From contig OX453272.1 of assembly GCA_949710005.1 (NCBI GenBank), forward strand, positions 45,220,146 through 45,284,145: a DNA stretch of 64,000 nucleotides, written 5' to 3'. Both the position numbers and the translations under genes were made by a program. The stretch is from Ricordea florida. Taxonomy: Eukaryota; Cnidaria; Anthozoa; Corallimorpharia; Ricordeidae. Each line of letters begins with the position of its first letter. The stretch's first letter is position 1. Shown piece after piece: positions 43,901-53,558 of the stretch. The notes beneath the pieces were generated by a model. The model was not told the DNA's origin. It ran no database searches and saw only the letters and a program-made list of their open reading frames with translations.

Positions 43901-46251
43901 ATGTGAGAGAAAGGGTTCCATTACATTATGCTGCCATAGCATCTGACATTAGGGTAAGAATGAAAATGGAGAACCACACTGTATAATAAAACAAACAGTA
44001 CCACAGTATAGTACTGTTTAGTAGATTTCAAAAGAATGGTTACAGTGCATGGTTTGATCCACATCGATGATAAAAATAGATCCATACTGTATCACATAAG
44101 CAAACAGTACTGTTCACCACTAGATGTCTATTCAAAAAATGGTTACACTACAGAACCATGTCCATTTTTTTTGACAGTGGTCTGTGCGCACACACCAGAA
44201 TACCAGCAGGTCTGGTAGGGATTAGGTTCGGCTGTCTCGAATCAAAGCAGATTTAGAAAGAGAATTATTTGGGAAATTGAAGCTATAATATTTGTTTAAT
44301 CAAGTCAAGATTGACAATTAAGGTAACTGAAATTGCCCGAAAACTGATTTTGTCATTGGGATGCCATTAGAGTTCTTTACTTACAAACATCTCTTTCCAG
44401 ATAATGAATGCACTCTTGGAAAAACAGACGCGCTTCAAATTTGACGACGAAAATCAACAAACCCCTCTCCATCTTGCTGCTCAGTGTGGACACTTTGCCC
44501 ATGTAGAAGCACTGGCACGTCGTATGGCCTCAGGAATGGATGAGAGAGACCAAAAAGGACGGTCTCCTCTTCACAATGCTGCAATGCATGGACACAGGTT
44601 AGCACCCAGTCTGATATGCCACTGTCACCATCAGCCCTATGGCAATTTTGCACCTTGTTGTCTGATTCTTGCAATGATGTTTGCGGTAATTTCCATGGTA
44701 AAATGCAGTCAAAAGATGAAGTGTAAGCAAAATATCAATAGCAAAGACATTTTGCAATGATGTTTGCGGTAATTTCCACGGTAAAGTGCAGTCAAAAGAT
44801 GAAGTGTAAGCAAAATGTCAATAGAAAAATACATTTTGCAATGATGTTTGCGGTAATTTCCACGGTAAAATACAGTCAAAAGATGAATTCTAAGTAAAAT
44901 ATCAATAGAAAAATACATTTTGCAATGATGTTTGCGGTAATTTACACGGCAAAATGCAGCCAAAAGATGAAGTGTAGGCAAAATATCAATAGAAATAATA
45001 CACTTTGCTTTTGAACTGCGCTCAAATTTTGCATTTCAGTTGAATACAAAGTGCGCGAAATCGTGTGCTAATGTGGAGTCACATTTGTTTTGTAATACAA
45101 GAACCATATCGTGACGTAACGTGTTGGCATTGGTTAGAGAATCTAAGATTGCTCTCAACAAGGGGATGCTTCAACATTTTCACTTCTAGTCAATCTTATA
45201 CAGTAAGGAATGTTGTAAAATGAAATTCATAAAGGTATAAAATCTCTCCGGGACGGCGGAGCGTATTTTGAAGAGAAGGGGCTTTAAAACGAGCGCCGAA
45301 GGCACGAGTTTGTGGGAGGTTTGAGGGGTATCCACCCCCAGAAAATTTTGAAATCAAGAGGCTCTGAAATGGTACTTTCAATATTCTTCATGAAACATTT
45401 CTTAAAAAAATACAACCTGGATAAGTGTAAAAAAATGTCATCGTCGTAAAAAGTGGGGAGGCTAAAGTCTTCCCAACCCCGCCGGCTCCGCCGTCCCTGT
45501 CTCTACATTGCGATCTTTTCGAGTTCTCACGGTCTACCATCACAGGACGGTCTGCTGATAGCAACAGTAAGAAATATATCTGGTCTGGTTTAAGTAGATC
45601 ACAATGGTAGACCGTGTAGAGCGTGCGTGCAAAATTCCTGTAGCAGTTCTCTCTAAACTATTTAAGGTCTTACACCAGTGTGCCGGCACAATCCATGCTA
45701 AGTCTTTTGAGCACATAGCATTGCTGTTTCTTAGTATCATCTAATGGACGACTGGTCTAAATCAGCGAGGCTGTAAGTGATTAGATAGAATTGTATGTCG
45801 AGTTCAGTAATCACATTGATTAAGATTTCTGATTGAGGCACTTCTCATCGTCGCTTGTCCGTTAAGATTGGTCATATTTCTGAGGTAGGTCAGTATATTC
45901 TGAGTAAATGATTTTATATTTTGTGCTCCAATCCATTTAAAACATATGTAGGGACTGGCTTATTAGCGTGTTTATGGTGCAGCCCCAATGATAAATTTTA
46001 AACAGCGATCGCAATTTTTTTCTGGAATGAAACTAATGTAAAAGCACTCGAGAAAGTGAATGTGCCCTAAGGCATCTCCTTCGTTAAGCAGCTTTCCTTT
46101 CAATTTGTTTCTCGCACAGAGGATCTCTTTGTAAATGGCAAGCGATCACAACAACATGTGTTTTCATGTCTTGTTAAACTACGTTAAAAACTGTTCATCT
46201 CAAACGACTAGCGCGAGCGTTTTGACTCATGTTTGAAAACATGTATACTTC

Positions 46252-46287
<36 letters not shown>

Positions 46288-49200
46288 GACTTGTATAGCG
46301 CTAGAACTATACAAAAATATTCAAAAGCGCTTTACATTAAGTTAAAATAAATAAATAAATAGAAATCACTAAACTTTAAAACTATTTCAACAACTATGCT
46401 AAACTTTAAAACTATTCCAACAAATCAAAAGCTTTCTTAAAAAGAAATGTTTTCAGTTGCTTTTTAAAAATGGCGAGGCTGCTACTTGTTCTTATAGTAA
46501 ATTCCAGGTAGGGAAACGAAAATACATTCCTAAGATGCGGTAAAAGACAAAATGGTGACAATTTAACCCTTCCACTTCCCAAAAGAAATTTTTTTTCGGA
46601 GCTGCCAACAAGAAGGACTAAATTCCGCTCAGATTATGTCAAACACAAAACCCCCAAAATTAATTATTTTGGCCGCCATTCTTAATTCGGTCCAAATTGG
46701 AGCTCTAAATAGTTTTGTTCCTAGACACCACCTAAATTGCAAAACGTGCGCTGCTTCCCACTTGAATTCACGAACTATTGGAATGGCGATACAACATTGA
46801 AAAATGAACTTAGAAATGTAGCTCACACTAGGCATTAGTGCTAGAGGCAAAGTACTGTGCACAAGGTGGGTAAATTGTCGGACTTCCGGCCAGGAGGTTC
46901 ATGGCTGAATCCAAACCTCGGGTGTAGCTTATAGTTAAAACAGGTTAGTGGCGAAACGTTGTTTAAGGCAGATCCAGAAGCCTTTATTTGTGTGCCATCA
47001 TGGCGGCTCGCTTTCAACACAGTTAAAATCCTGCTTGCCCCCGAGATCTTACAACAATGAAGTTTATAACTATGGTAAAAACATTAGATCGGTGACGACA
47101 CGACGAACAGTATTATGACCTCAGGCTGTTTTAAATACACTTTAGATTCATGCTTACGCAGTTTGAACATTTTCCTACAACATTTATTATCATTATCATA
47201 TCGTCATCATCATTATTATTATCATTACACTGTCATAGCTAATGCAATTACGTCTTAGCGACTTTAACATCTGGTATAGCCTAGATAATTAAAGTCATCT
47301 TGTACCTTCAAGATGAAAAAGTTCCGATTTTTATTTTTCTCCATAAAAATGAAGTTCTGACTGTGATATTTCAAACAAAACACAAATCAAAAGAGTGAAT
47401 ATTCGCCAAGAAATCAGGATAAGACCGTTTCCAACCGGAAGTAGAAATTTGTGTTTGATTGACAGTGTAGTTAGACGAGCGCAGCCACGGAGCGATTTTC
47501 GCCAGAAAGTTGTTTATGCGAGGGCTGCCATTTTTACCTCACCACGAGTCGAAATCCGAAATTTTTAAAGCGTTTTCTGTCCGTTATCGTTTTATTTTTA
47601 GCTTTAAACTTTGTTTCATCCGAATTATTCTGTTTGTCGTTGGTGCTCTGTCCGAGCATATCCACGAAGAATTCATGTTAAAACTGGAAAATTGAATCTT
47701 TTATCAATGTGCATTCAAGAGAAGCCTGCAGTACAGGCGTATTTTGGGCGCACGAGTGCACATTTTCGTATTAGGTTGCCATCTTGGATTTGGTAATTGT
47801 GGAAGACTGGGACGAGAAAATATTTGCCGGGGTAGTAGGCGGGGTTCAAATGCCCCACCCTCTAGCCCCCACTCTGCCTGTGCATCAAGTGTCTGCCGGT
47901 CTAGCATCCAGTTACAATCCACGATGGCGACAACGAAAACCTGGTTTATCTAGCGCTCTGCTTTAAAATAACGCCTGCTCTGTAGATTAGTTCTAGAGAG
48001 GTGATAAATTTTTAAAATGTATTACAGGCAGAGTGGAACTCGGTGACAACAATGACATATAAAGTTCAATATTTTTCCTCGGAAATCTCGACACGAAAGC
48101 TGCGAAATTATCACAAAGCATTATTTATAGAACTTACCAGATTTCAGCCATCATCGTAACCATTCGCTCGCGGTAAAATTATTGACCAAAAGTGTCCACA
48201 TAAGGTGACATACCGGAAAAATCGCTTTTATTGATTGGTCAGTTGTCGGCAAAGGTGTTAGGGTACATGGCGTTTGTTTGTCTTGCAACGCTTTTTTTTT
48301 CTTTTTAAGAATTAGCTCTGTTTCTTGAAAGTTGATTTTCTCTTGAAGGGGGTACTTTAAAGAGTTACAACTCATAAGCGTCTTGTTTTATTGAACCAAA
48401 TTCTGGACAGCTGTACATGTTAACTTATGCCTTCTACGAAAAATCCGTGTCGGGGAATTTGCTAACTCTAATTTTTTCTTTGTTGACAACGTTTTCCGTG
48501 CAATCACTCCGTGTTTTTTATTTGCGATACTGGAAATTTTCTGTAACTTGTAAACGCTGATGAATAAAGGAAAATCTCGACGATTTTTTTAACCTTTGGG
48601 TTCTGAACTTTCAAGAAAAAATATAAATTCACCAAATTAGAAAATCGCTTTGAGTTAGAGCTGTCAGAAGTTGATTACGAACTGTATGTTCAAACTCCGC
48701 GGAAAACTTAAGAATTCATATTCTTTAAATTTCAACGGTACATTCAAATAGCCAGTTTTATAACCTTTAACAAGGTTTGAGAAATCTGTAACAAAACAGA
48801 GAAGTGCCACACCCGTGATACTGGAGACTCCTCTGAAGCTACAGGGTAATCTTAAGGTACAGTATAGAAAGGTCCTCAATCCACAGTCAAACGTTTGTCG
48901 ATCTTAGGAATGCGTTCGCTTTGGTTTTACATTTCTACAATTGGATCTTACCAGGGCTGAGGAATTTCGGGCCACTGTTTGTAATAATTCGAACTCACGC
49001 AAATCACCTCCACCGAGGGGTCGAAGGCGTTTTTCTGTGCTTAGTGCTAACGAATCTTTTTTATCTGTGCCCTGACCGGCTGATTGCTCTACGAGCATCC
49101 GTTGTGATTTGTTAAAGGATATGCCTTTGATGTAGCCTTAATTTAAGCTGGTCGATTGAAAAGTGGAAAAGTGTGCCCTGCCTATTGAGTTTCTGTATAT

Positions 49201-52200
49201 GTCCAATAAAATGTCCTTAATTAATTAATCTTTACGTTAGCACGAAATATCCAACCTAATGAAAATCATTTCATATCAGAAAAGTGTGTTATTCACTTGT
49301 AAAACTCGGAGCGGACATACACAGCAAAGACAACAAGCATTGGACGCCACTGATGGCTGCAGCAAAAAATGGATATAATAAAACCTGTCAGGAGTTGCTG
49401 AACCAACAAGCTTCACCTGATGACGTCAATATGGAAGGAGACACCGCTCTACACATTGCGGGCAGGCAAGGTCACGTGATCGTAGTCAAACTTTTGTTGG
49501 ATCAAGGTGCAAACATGACGATTAGCAACACGCAGGGCCTTTCTTGTTTGGAGGCAGCAGCTAAGGCCGGAGCCAGTGATGTTATCATGGCAATTATCAA
49601 GCATTCGAGGTAAACAATAACAACTTTATTTTTCGCAAACAAGTTTGAAAACCATACCATCTGTAAGCCTTTTAATGGTTTCAATCTCTGAAGTAACCAG
49701 CATGCAGCATTTTTTCACAATTTAAGACATCATCAAGCAAAGATACGATGACAACTGAGAAAGCGATCAGCTTGGAATCCAATCAAATGGACCAAATTTT
49801 CAAACTAGCATATAAGAAAATGTATACTAAGGTTTCTTTGAGGAGACATGTTCAGTGTTACGTTTGTAACAATAGTAGTACAATCTCTTGGCCACATACT
49901 AAATCGTCTATTGCTCGGTCAAAATGGCTAGACATTCGCCTCATTCTTTTTTTGGCGAGCATCCTGCCATCTTTACTGAACAAGCTTTTTAGTGACCCAT
50001 ATTTGCCGCTCAGATCTAGAGAGCGAACTGATTAGCAGTCTAGCTACCCTTACCTAAGGCGGAGAAGTATTGTAAAAATATTTCTTCGAGCGTTGATTGA
50101 CTACCGGCAAGCTTTTGGTGAAAACGCTACATGTAACTGAGTTGGGTCTACTTATACGTGGGAATTGAGTGGTTGAAAATGTTTCTGTTATCGAACAATA
50201 AAAGCACGAGCTAAAAAAATCAACAACCTAACCAGTTAAAGCAATAAAATTGAAGCATACAATTACGATAATTTAATGAACAACACAAGCTAGGAAAAAT
50301 GTGACATTGTTGCTAACAGATGAAATAAACTTTTTAACATACTTCTCGTATTAGATATTTGCATAAGTAGTCCAGTACAAGAGATATTTTCAGAAAAGCA
50401 CCCACTTTTCTAACCTAGGTGTAGATGCACAGAAATGAAAACAAACCGCATTTTCCCGAATAAAGAATTGGCAAATTTTGCTATTACTTGTTTGCATGCA
50501 AAATGAAATGAAGTATGGTAGCTAATTTTGTTAACCTTTTATCAGATGGACAGAAATTATGGAACATAAGGACATTAAAGAACAGACGCCAATGAAGTTT
50601 TTAATAGAAAACTTCCCAGAATGCGCAGGGGTGCTAATGGACCGATGTATCAAGCGATCAGAAAAGATCAGCGCCACGGAACCAGAATTTACCATCACTT
50701 ACGACTTCCATTTACTGGACCCAGGCCCCGACGATCCAGCTGCTGTTCACGGTAGACGCTTTTTCGGGCCCAGTGCCATGGTGAAGCACGAAAGAAAAGG
50801 TCTACTTCTACATCCGCTGACCAAGGCCCTGCTGAAGCAAAAATGGTCCACGTTTGGTCGCTTTATTTATTACTTCAACTTCTTTTCCTATCTGATGTTC
50901 GTGAGTCTCTATTCCGCGTTCTTAATATCAGAGAGATTCGCCGCAGACTTTGACCAAGAGTGCACGTTGATTCCCAAATATGATGAAAACGGTTACCCTA
51001 CAGGCGAATCAGAATCCGTATGTTTTTCTCTGTCAGAGGGCTATGGATATCAGAACATTGACAGAGATAATCTAAATGCAACGTATAAAGAAGAGGGGCC
51101 TGATTGTCAAGTGTACTACACCTATGACTATTATGATAATGGTAGCAACGGAGAGGCTGTAAAAAATGTTGTATGCAATAGTTTGTCAGAGATATACAAC
51201 ACTGACACACTCTACAATATAGGTTTCTCGTACATTGTATTCATTTTTGCAGTCGTGCATTTGGTAAAGGAGATACTACAAGTGTTTATCCAACGCCATA
51301 ATTATTTCCTGGATGTTAGCAATTTCCTGGAATGGGGACTTTATGGTACTGCTGTAGTTTTCTTGAGTCCATATGTTTTGTCAAGCAGCATGGTCGACTT
51401 CTTGCTCCGTGGTTCAAAAGATCCTTACTTTTTGTGGACGTTGGGTGTATTTTCAATCTTTCTGTGCTACATGAACTTGGTTTTGTTTCTACGTAGATTC
51501 CGCATCTTTGGAATTTATGTCACTATGTTTGTGGAAGTTCTCAAGACAGTGGTCAGGGTATTCTTGGTTTTATCTGTGCTTGTGGTTGGATTCGCTATAG
51601 TTTTCTTCATCCTTTTCAAGGAGCAGGTAAGTAAGACTTAATTCACTTGTCGCTAAGAAGCGAATGAATATACGTCTATCAAAAACGTTTGTTTCCCCTT
51701 GCCGAAAAGTTGTTTCCCTTTCCTTCCTTTTCCCCAATAGAAATAGTGGCCGAGATGTCCGTTTTCTGTACTTCAAATTAAATCATCCCGGACTCTATTC
51801 TAACTTTGCATAATTAAATCATCCCGGACTCTATTCTAACTTTGCATAATTAAATCATCCCGGACTCTATTCTAACTTTGCATTAGCAGCGATCGGAAAG
51901 CGGCAAATCAAAATTGTCGAGTCACTCTGAGAGAAAAAAACACCCCTTCTTCCTTTTACTTAAGTCCCTACGGTCGCATAGGCGGGTTGGTTTTCCTGGT
52001 CCCTCTTCCTCTCCCCTTTCAACATTGTTACGCTTTTAGCATAGTTTTGTATTGACGTAATAACATCATAGCTTGTTTCTTTTAATAAGACATTGGCCTT
52101 TACTGTTTTCTCATCATGTTTTGTTTGACCATATATTACCTGGGACAGAAGGTTTGCTCGCGTCATAACTTTAGGTTCGATTCGATATGCAAAAACCCAA

Positions 52201-52643
52201 ACTTGTTTTGCTTTTCAAGTGACCTGAAATACCCATGGAGAAAAGTTGAAGGTTTCATATTGTAATTTTTTTCTTCTTTTTACTAAATTGTGCTTTCCAT
52301 TACAAGCTGTCTAATGCCTTAGTTTATATTAACAAGAGTGGTTGTCTTAATTTAATCCAAGAATCCTATGAATCCTGTCATATATAGGAGCTGTTTTACT
52401 TCCATTTCTAATGACTTAAAATCTTTGTTCCTCTCACAGGAAGCATTCAATGATCCTATGATATCACTTTTCAAAGTGTTGGTTATGATGACAGGAGAGT
52501 TTGATTTTGATGACACTTTCATTAAGACCATCGGTGAAAACAGCAACTCCACTGGCAAACCACTAAACCCGTTTCCCGCGCACGGTTTTCTGTTACTTGC
52601 TTTTTTTCTTTTCCTGATGACTATTGTACTAATGAACCTGCTG
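34612..52643 (+). CDS. TRPA1-like: TRPA paralog C, exons 1-8 of an expected 10
   Basis: Exons: 34612-34997, 39623-39963, 42985-43255, 43623-43953, 44401-44597, 49280-49609, 50546-51626 and 52440-52643, giving 1047 residues in frame. The start ATG 34612 has an in-frame TAG six bases upstream. Exon lengths and phases equal paralog B except exon 1 (12 bp shorter) and exon 7 (123 bp longer, from a duplicated S1-S2 loop module). It encodes about 15 ankyrin repeats, S1-S6 and the filter MMTGEFDFDD. After exon 8 no match to exons 9-10 of B appears. Intron 8 still aligns with that of B to about 52775, then the Polinton begins. Splicing over the element to exons right of the window is required for a full channel; otherwise the gene is truncated after S6. 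Confidence 0.88.
37474..37560. repeat. Penelope-like terminal repeat fragment in intron 1 of paralog C
   Basis: TCAAACGAATTGATAAGTAAG, GTTATACCACCATAAGGTAAAA and GTTTCGAGCGTTAGCCCTTC match the left arm of the element at 33253 with few changes. No coding part is attached. Confidence 0.6.
38608..38775. mobile_element. 168-bp MITE with TTTATTATATAGAC inverted ends
   Basis: TTTATTATATAGAC at 38608-38621 and its exact complement at 38762-38775 bound a non-coding segment in intron 1 of paralog C. Confidence 0.5.
39112..39294 (-). pseudogene. N-terminal fragment of a ZMYM/Crypton-like protein
   Basis: The minus frame reads MAARFVCMTSEEIIQI and NSKKATKFGLAVFRG. This resembles the helical start (..EE.. 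then N.KKATK.....F) of the ZMYM/KCTD1-like proteins that derive from Crypton recombinases and are abundant in cnidarians. Only one exon-sized piece is present, inside intron 1 of paralog C. Assignment tentative. Confidence 0.35.
39481..39545. repeat. Short array of AGGCGAATCGACT units
   Basis: Four degenerate units at about 14-18-base spacing end 78 bases before exon 2 of paralog C. They resemble the terminal iterations of the MITE at 11596-12197 with GGCGAA in place of GGCTAA, so this may be a solo end of a relative. Confidence 0.5.
39623..39963 (+). CDS. TRPA paralog C exon 2
   Basis: It is 341 bp with acceptor CTGCAG|A and donor ACTG|GTAAGC. It holds three ankyrin repeats nearly identical to paralog B. 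The frame reads on into the intron, so the end is set by the donor and by the paralog. Confidence 0.87.
40308..42221 (-). mobile_element. Degraded non-LTR retrotransposon, antisense in intron 2 of paralog C
   Basis: From high to low coordinate the minus strand shows, in broken frames, an RT linker (RRCANKYWLKLCDIIQ), RT block 1-2 (MRDCNIVTLINNKRDNSDCR, then FARVVLNRLQELA), later RT (FRLTISLMIINI, EVVDEFKYPGSTM) and the C-terminal block LLQRRRWWLGDVCRMNDG with LLYGQLAIGKR. The order is that of an endonuclease/RT LINE of the kind widespread in corals. Several frameshifts make it inactive. Confidence 0.75.
42985..43255 (+). CDS. TRPA paralog C exon 3
   Basis: It is 271 bp from acceptor ATCCAG|CT to donor ATAG|GTAACA. 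It starts AAEISQNIDDLVRNEDI and carries [12 protein letters not shown] and [12 protein letters not shown]. Confidence 0.87.
43623..43953 (+). CDS. TRPA paralog C exon 4
   Basis: It is 331 bp from TTCAG|GGC to AGG|GTAAGA. It includes [24 protein letters not shown] and VPLHYAAIASDIR. Confidence 0.87.
44401..44597 (+). CDS. TRPA paralog C exon 5
   Basis: It is 197 bp from TTCCAG|ATA to ACAG|GTTAGC. It encodes [13 protein letters not shown] and GRSPLHNAAMHGH. Confidence 0.87.
44671..45006. repeat. Four copies of an 84-bp tandem repeat in intron 5 of paralog C
   Basis: Units start at 44671, 44754, 44838 and 44922 with GCAATGATGTTTGCGGTAAT; spacing is 83-84 bp and divergence is low. An open minus frame over the array is a repeat artefact. 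Confidence 0.85.
45007..49279. other. Rest of intron 5 of paralog C
   Basis: Apart from the LINE end at 46250-46560, I see a GC-richer repeat-like segment at 45240-45500 with GGCGGAGC / CCGGCTCCGCCGTCC ends. There are scattered short frames, but no exon; the phases of exons 5 and 6 join directly, so none is needed. Confidence 0.45.
46250..46560 (-). mobile_element. 3' end of an L2/CR1-type LINE
   Basis: The minus strand encodes a final RT block (SSSLAIFKKQLKTFLFKKAF, then DLLE and stop) followed by a 3' UTR containing TGTAAAGCGCTTTTGAATAT and AGCGCTATACAAGTC and ending in an (ATT)n tail at 46252-46288. This truncated insertion lies in intron 5 of paralog C. Confidence 0.7.
49280..49609 (+). 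CDS. TRPA paralog C exon 6
   Basis: It is 330 bp from ATCAG|A to [34 protein letters not shown] (a glycine replaces the usual helix Cys) and LSCLEAAAKAGA. Confidence 0.87.
50546..51626 (+). CDS. TRPA paralog C exon 7 (linker and S1-S5)
   Basis: It is 1081 bp. Layout as in paralog B, but the extracellular S1-S2 loop has two copies of a Cys...YxxNG..GE..VC.SLSE.Y module, at about 50951-51056 and 51087-51199. NAT and NGS glycosylation sites lie in the loop. It ends FKEQ|GTAAGT. Confidence 0.9.
51779..51888. repeat. Three near-identical copies of a 36-bp unit in intron 7 of paralog C
   Basis: TAAATCATCCCGGACTCTAT plus 16 bases repeats at exactly 36-base spacing (51781, 51817, 51853). No mismatch was seen between complete units, which implies very recent amplification. 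Paralog B lacks it. Confidence 0.9.
52440..52643 (+). CDS. TRPA paralog C exon 8 (pore and S6)
   Basis: It is 204 bp from CACAG|GAA to CTG|GTACGT. Filter region KVLVMMTGEFDFDD, S6 [14 protein letters not shown]. Reading on past the donor hits a stop after 22 codons, which would be the fate of an unspliced transcript. Confidence 0.88.
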
Positions 52644-53131
52644 GTACGTACAGTTACTACGTCATTATACGACGTTAATCATATCGATAACATAATGGAT
52701 AATTGGTTTTGACAGCTCTAACTTATTTGATGTCTATTCATTTTTCGGGTTCCAACTGTCCACTTTGACCTGCCTGACCACAAATATGTCTGAATTAGGT
52801 AGATCAAATTAGAACGTTATCTAAATAACTATATATCTAAATTAGGTCCTTTTTGTTTTAGCCAGAATACAAATTTTCAGAGAAATATATCTTAAGGCAA
52901 ATATTTTATGACCATTAAAACACTCGAAAATTCCGTACTTTTTTGCGAACAATGCAAAAAGCTCGTGCAATCCAGTGTAATTTTTTTATTATTGCACACC
53001 ACAAACAGTGCTCAAATTCCTATTTTTACCATGAATCAAATAAGCGAGAATACATGTAGAAGAGTGGAAATTTTCAGACTTTCATATTTTGAAGGAAGAA
53101 TTTTAAAGCGAGTAGGTGTAAAAAGCGGATA
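52644..53131. other. Start of intron 8 of paralog C and left flank of the Polinton
   Basis: 52644-52775 aligns with intron 8 of paralog B (ATTGGTTTTGACAGC, ACTTATTTGATG, CCAACTGTCCACTTTGACC). After that the sequence is unlike paralog B and non-coding. The element boundary and target-site duplication must lie between about 52775 and 53132. Confidence 0.5.
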
Positions 53132-53345
53132 CCAGGACAATTTTAGCTTATAAGCTAATTTTGACAAAGAATTACCCCTCGATTTCTGAAAATCCGCGTT
53201 GAGGTGCGCGAAGACCTTTAGACCTACAAAGCCGCTTTCCAGGACAATTTTAGCTTATAAGCTAATTTTGACAAAGAATTACCCCCCGATTTTGAAAATC
53301 CGCGTTTGGGAATTGCTGAAGATGCGCGAAGACACCAAGCCCTTA
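53132..53345. repeat. 107-bp tandem repeat at the left end of the Polinton
   Basis: CCAGGACAATTTTAGCTTAT starts at 53132 and again at 53239, and the units stay alike to GCGCGAAGAC; a partial third start (CCAGGACAAATT) lies near 53496. Each full unit contains the perfect 16-base palindrome TTAGCTTATAAGCTAA. Tandem repeats inside terminal inverted repeats are common in Polintons and may bind PolB or the integrase. Confidence 0.75.
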
Positions 53346-53558
53346 CATAGCCTTTGCCAAAGCCATCGCCAAGCATTAGCAAAGCCGCCAAGCCGCCACA
53401 TAGCTGATGCGAGAAACTCCCGCGCGCAGCCCATGCGAAGACGCAGCGAAGCCTGTACCCTCAAATAGTCTGTCTGCGAAATTGATGCCGGGGATCCAGG
53501 ACAAATTAAAAATGAATTTTAAAAAATAGATTTAAAGGAGTAAATTGACTTGATAAAT

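Noticed and set aside
44709-44981. 90-codon minus-strand frame with a repeated ADDITIONAL-type pattern
   Set aside because: It is a by-product of the 84-bp tandem repeat, whose length is divisible by three in most units.
52644-53131. Exon 9 of paralog C
   Set aside because: No sequence like the exon 9 start (VGLAVGDI) of paralog B was found; the short frames here contain stops and no TRPA text.
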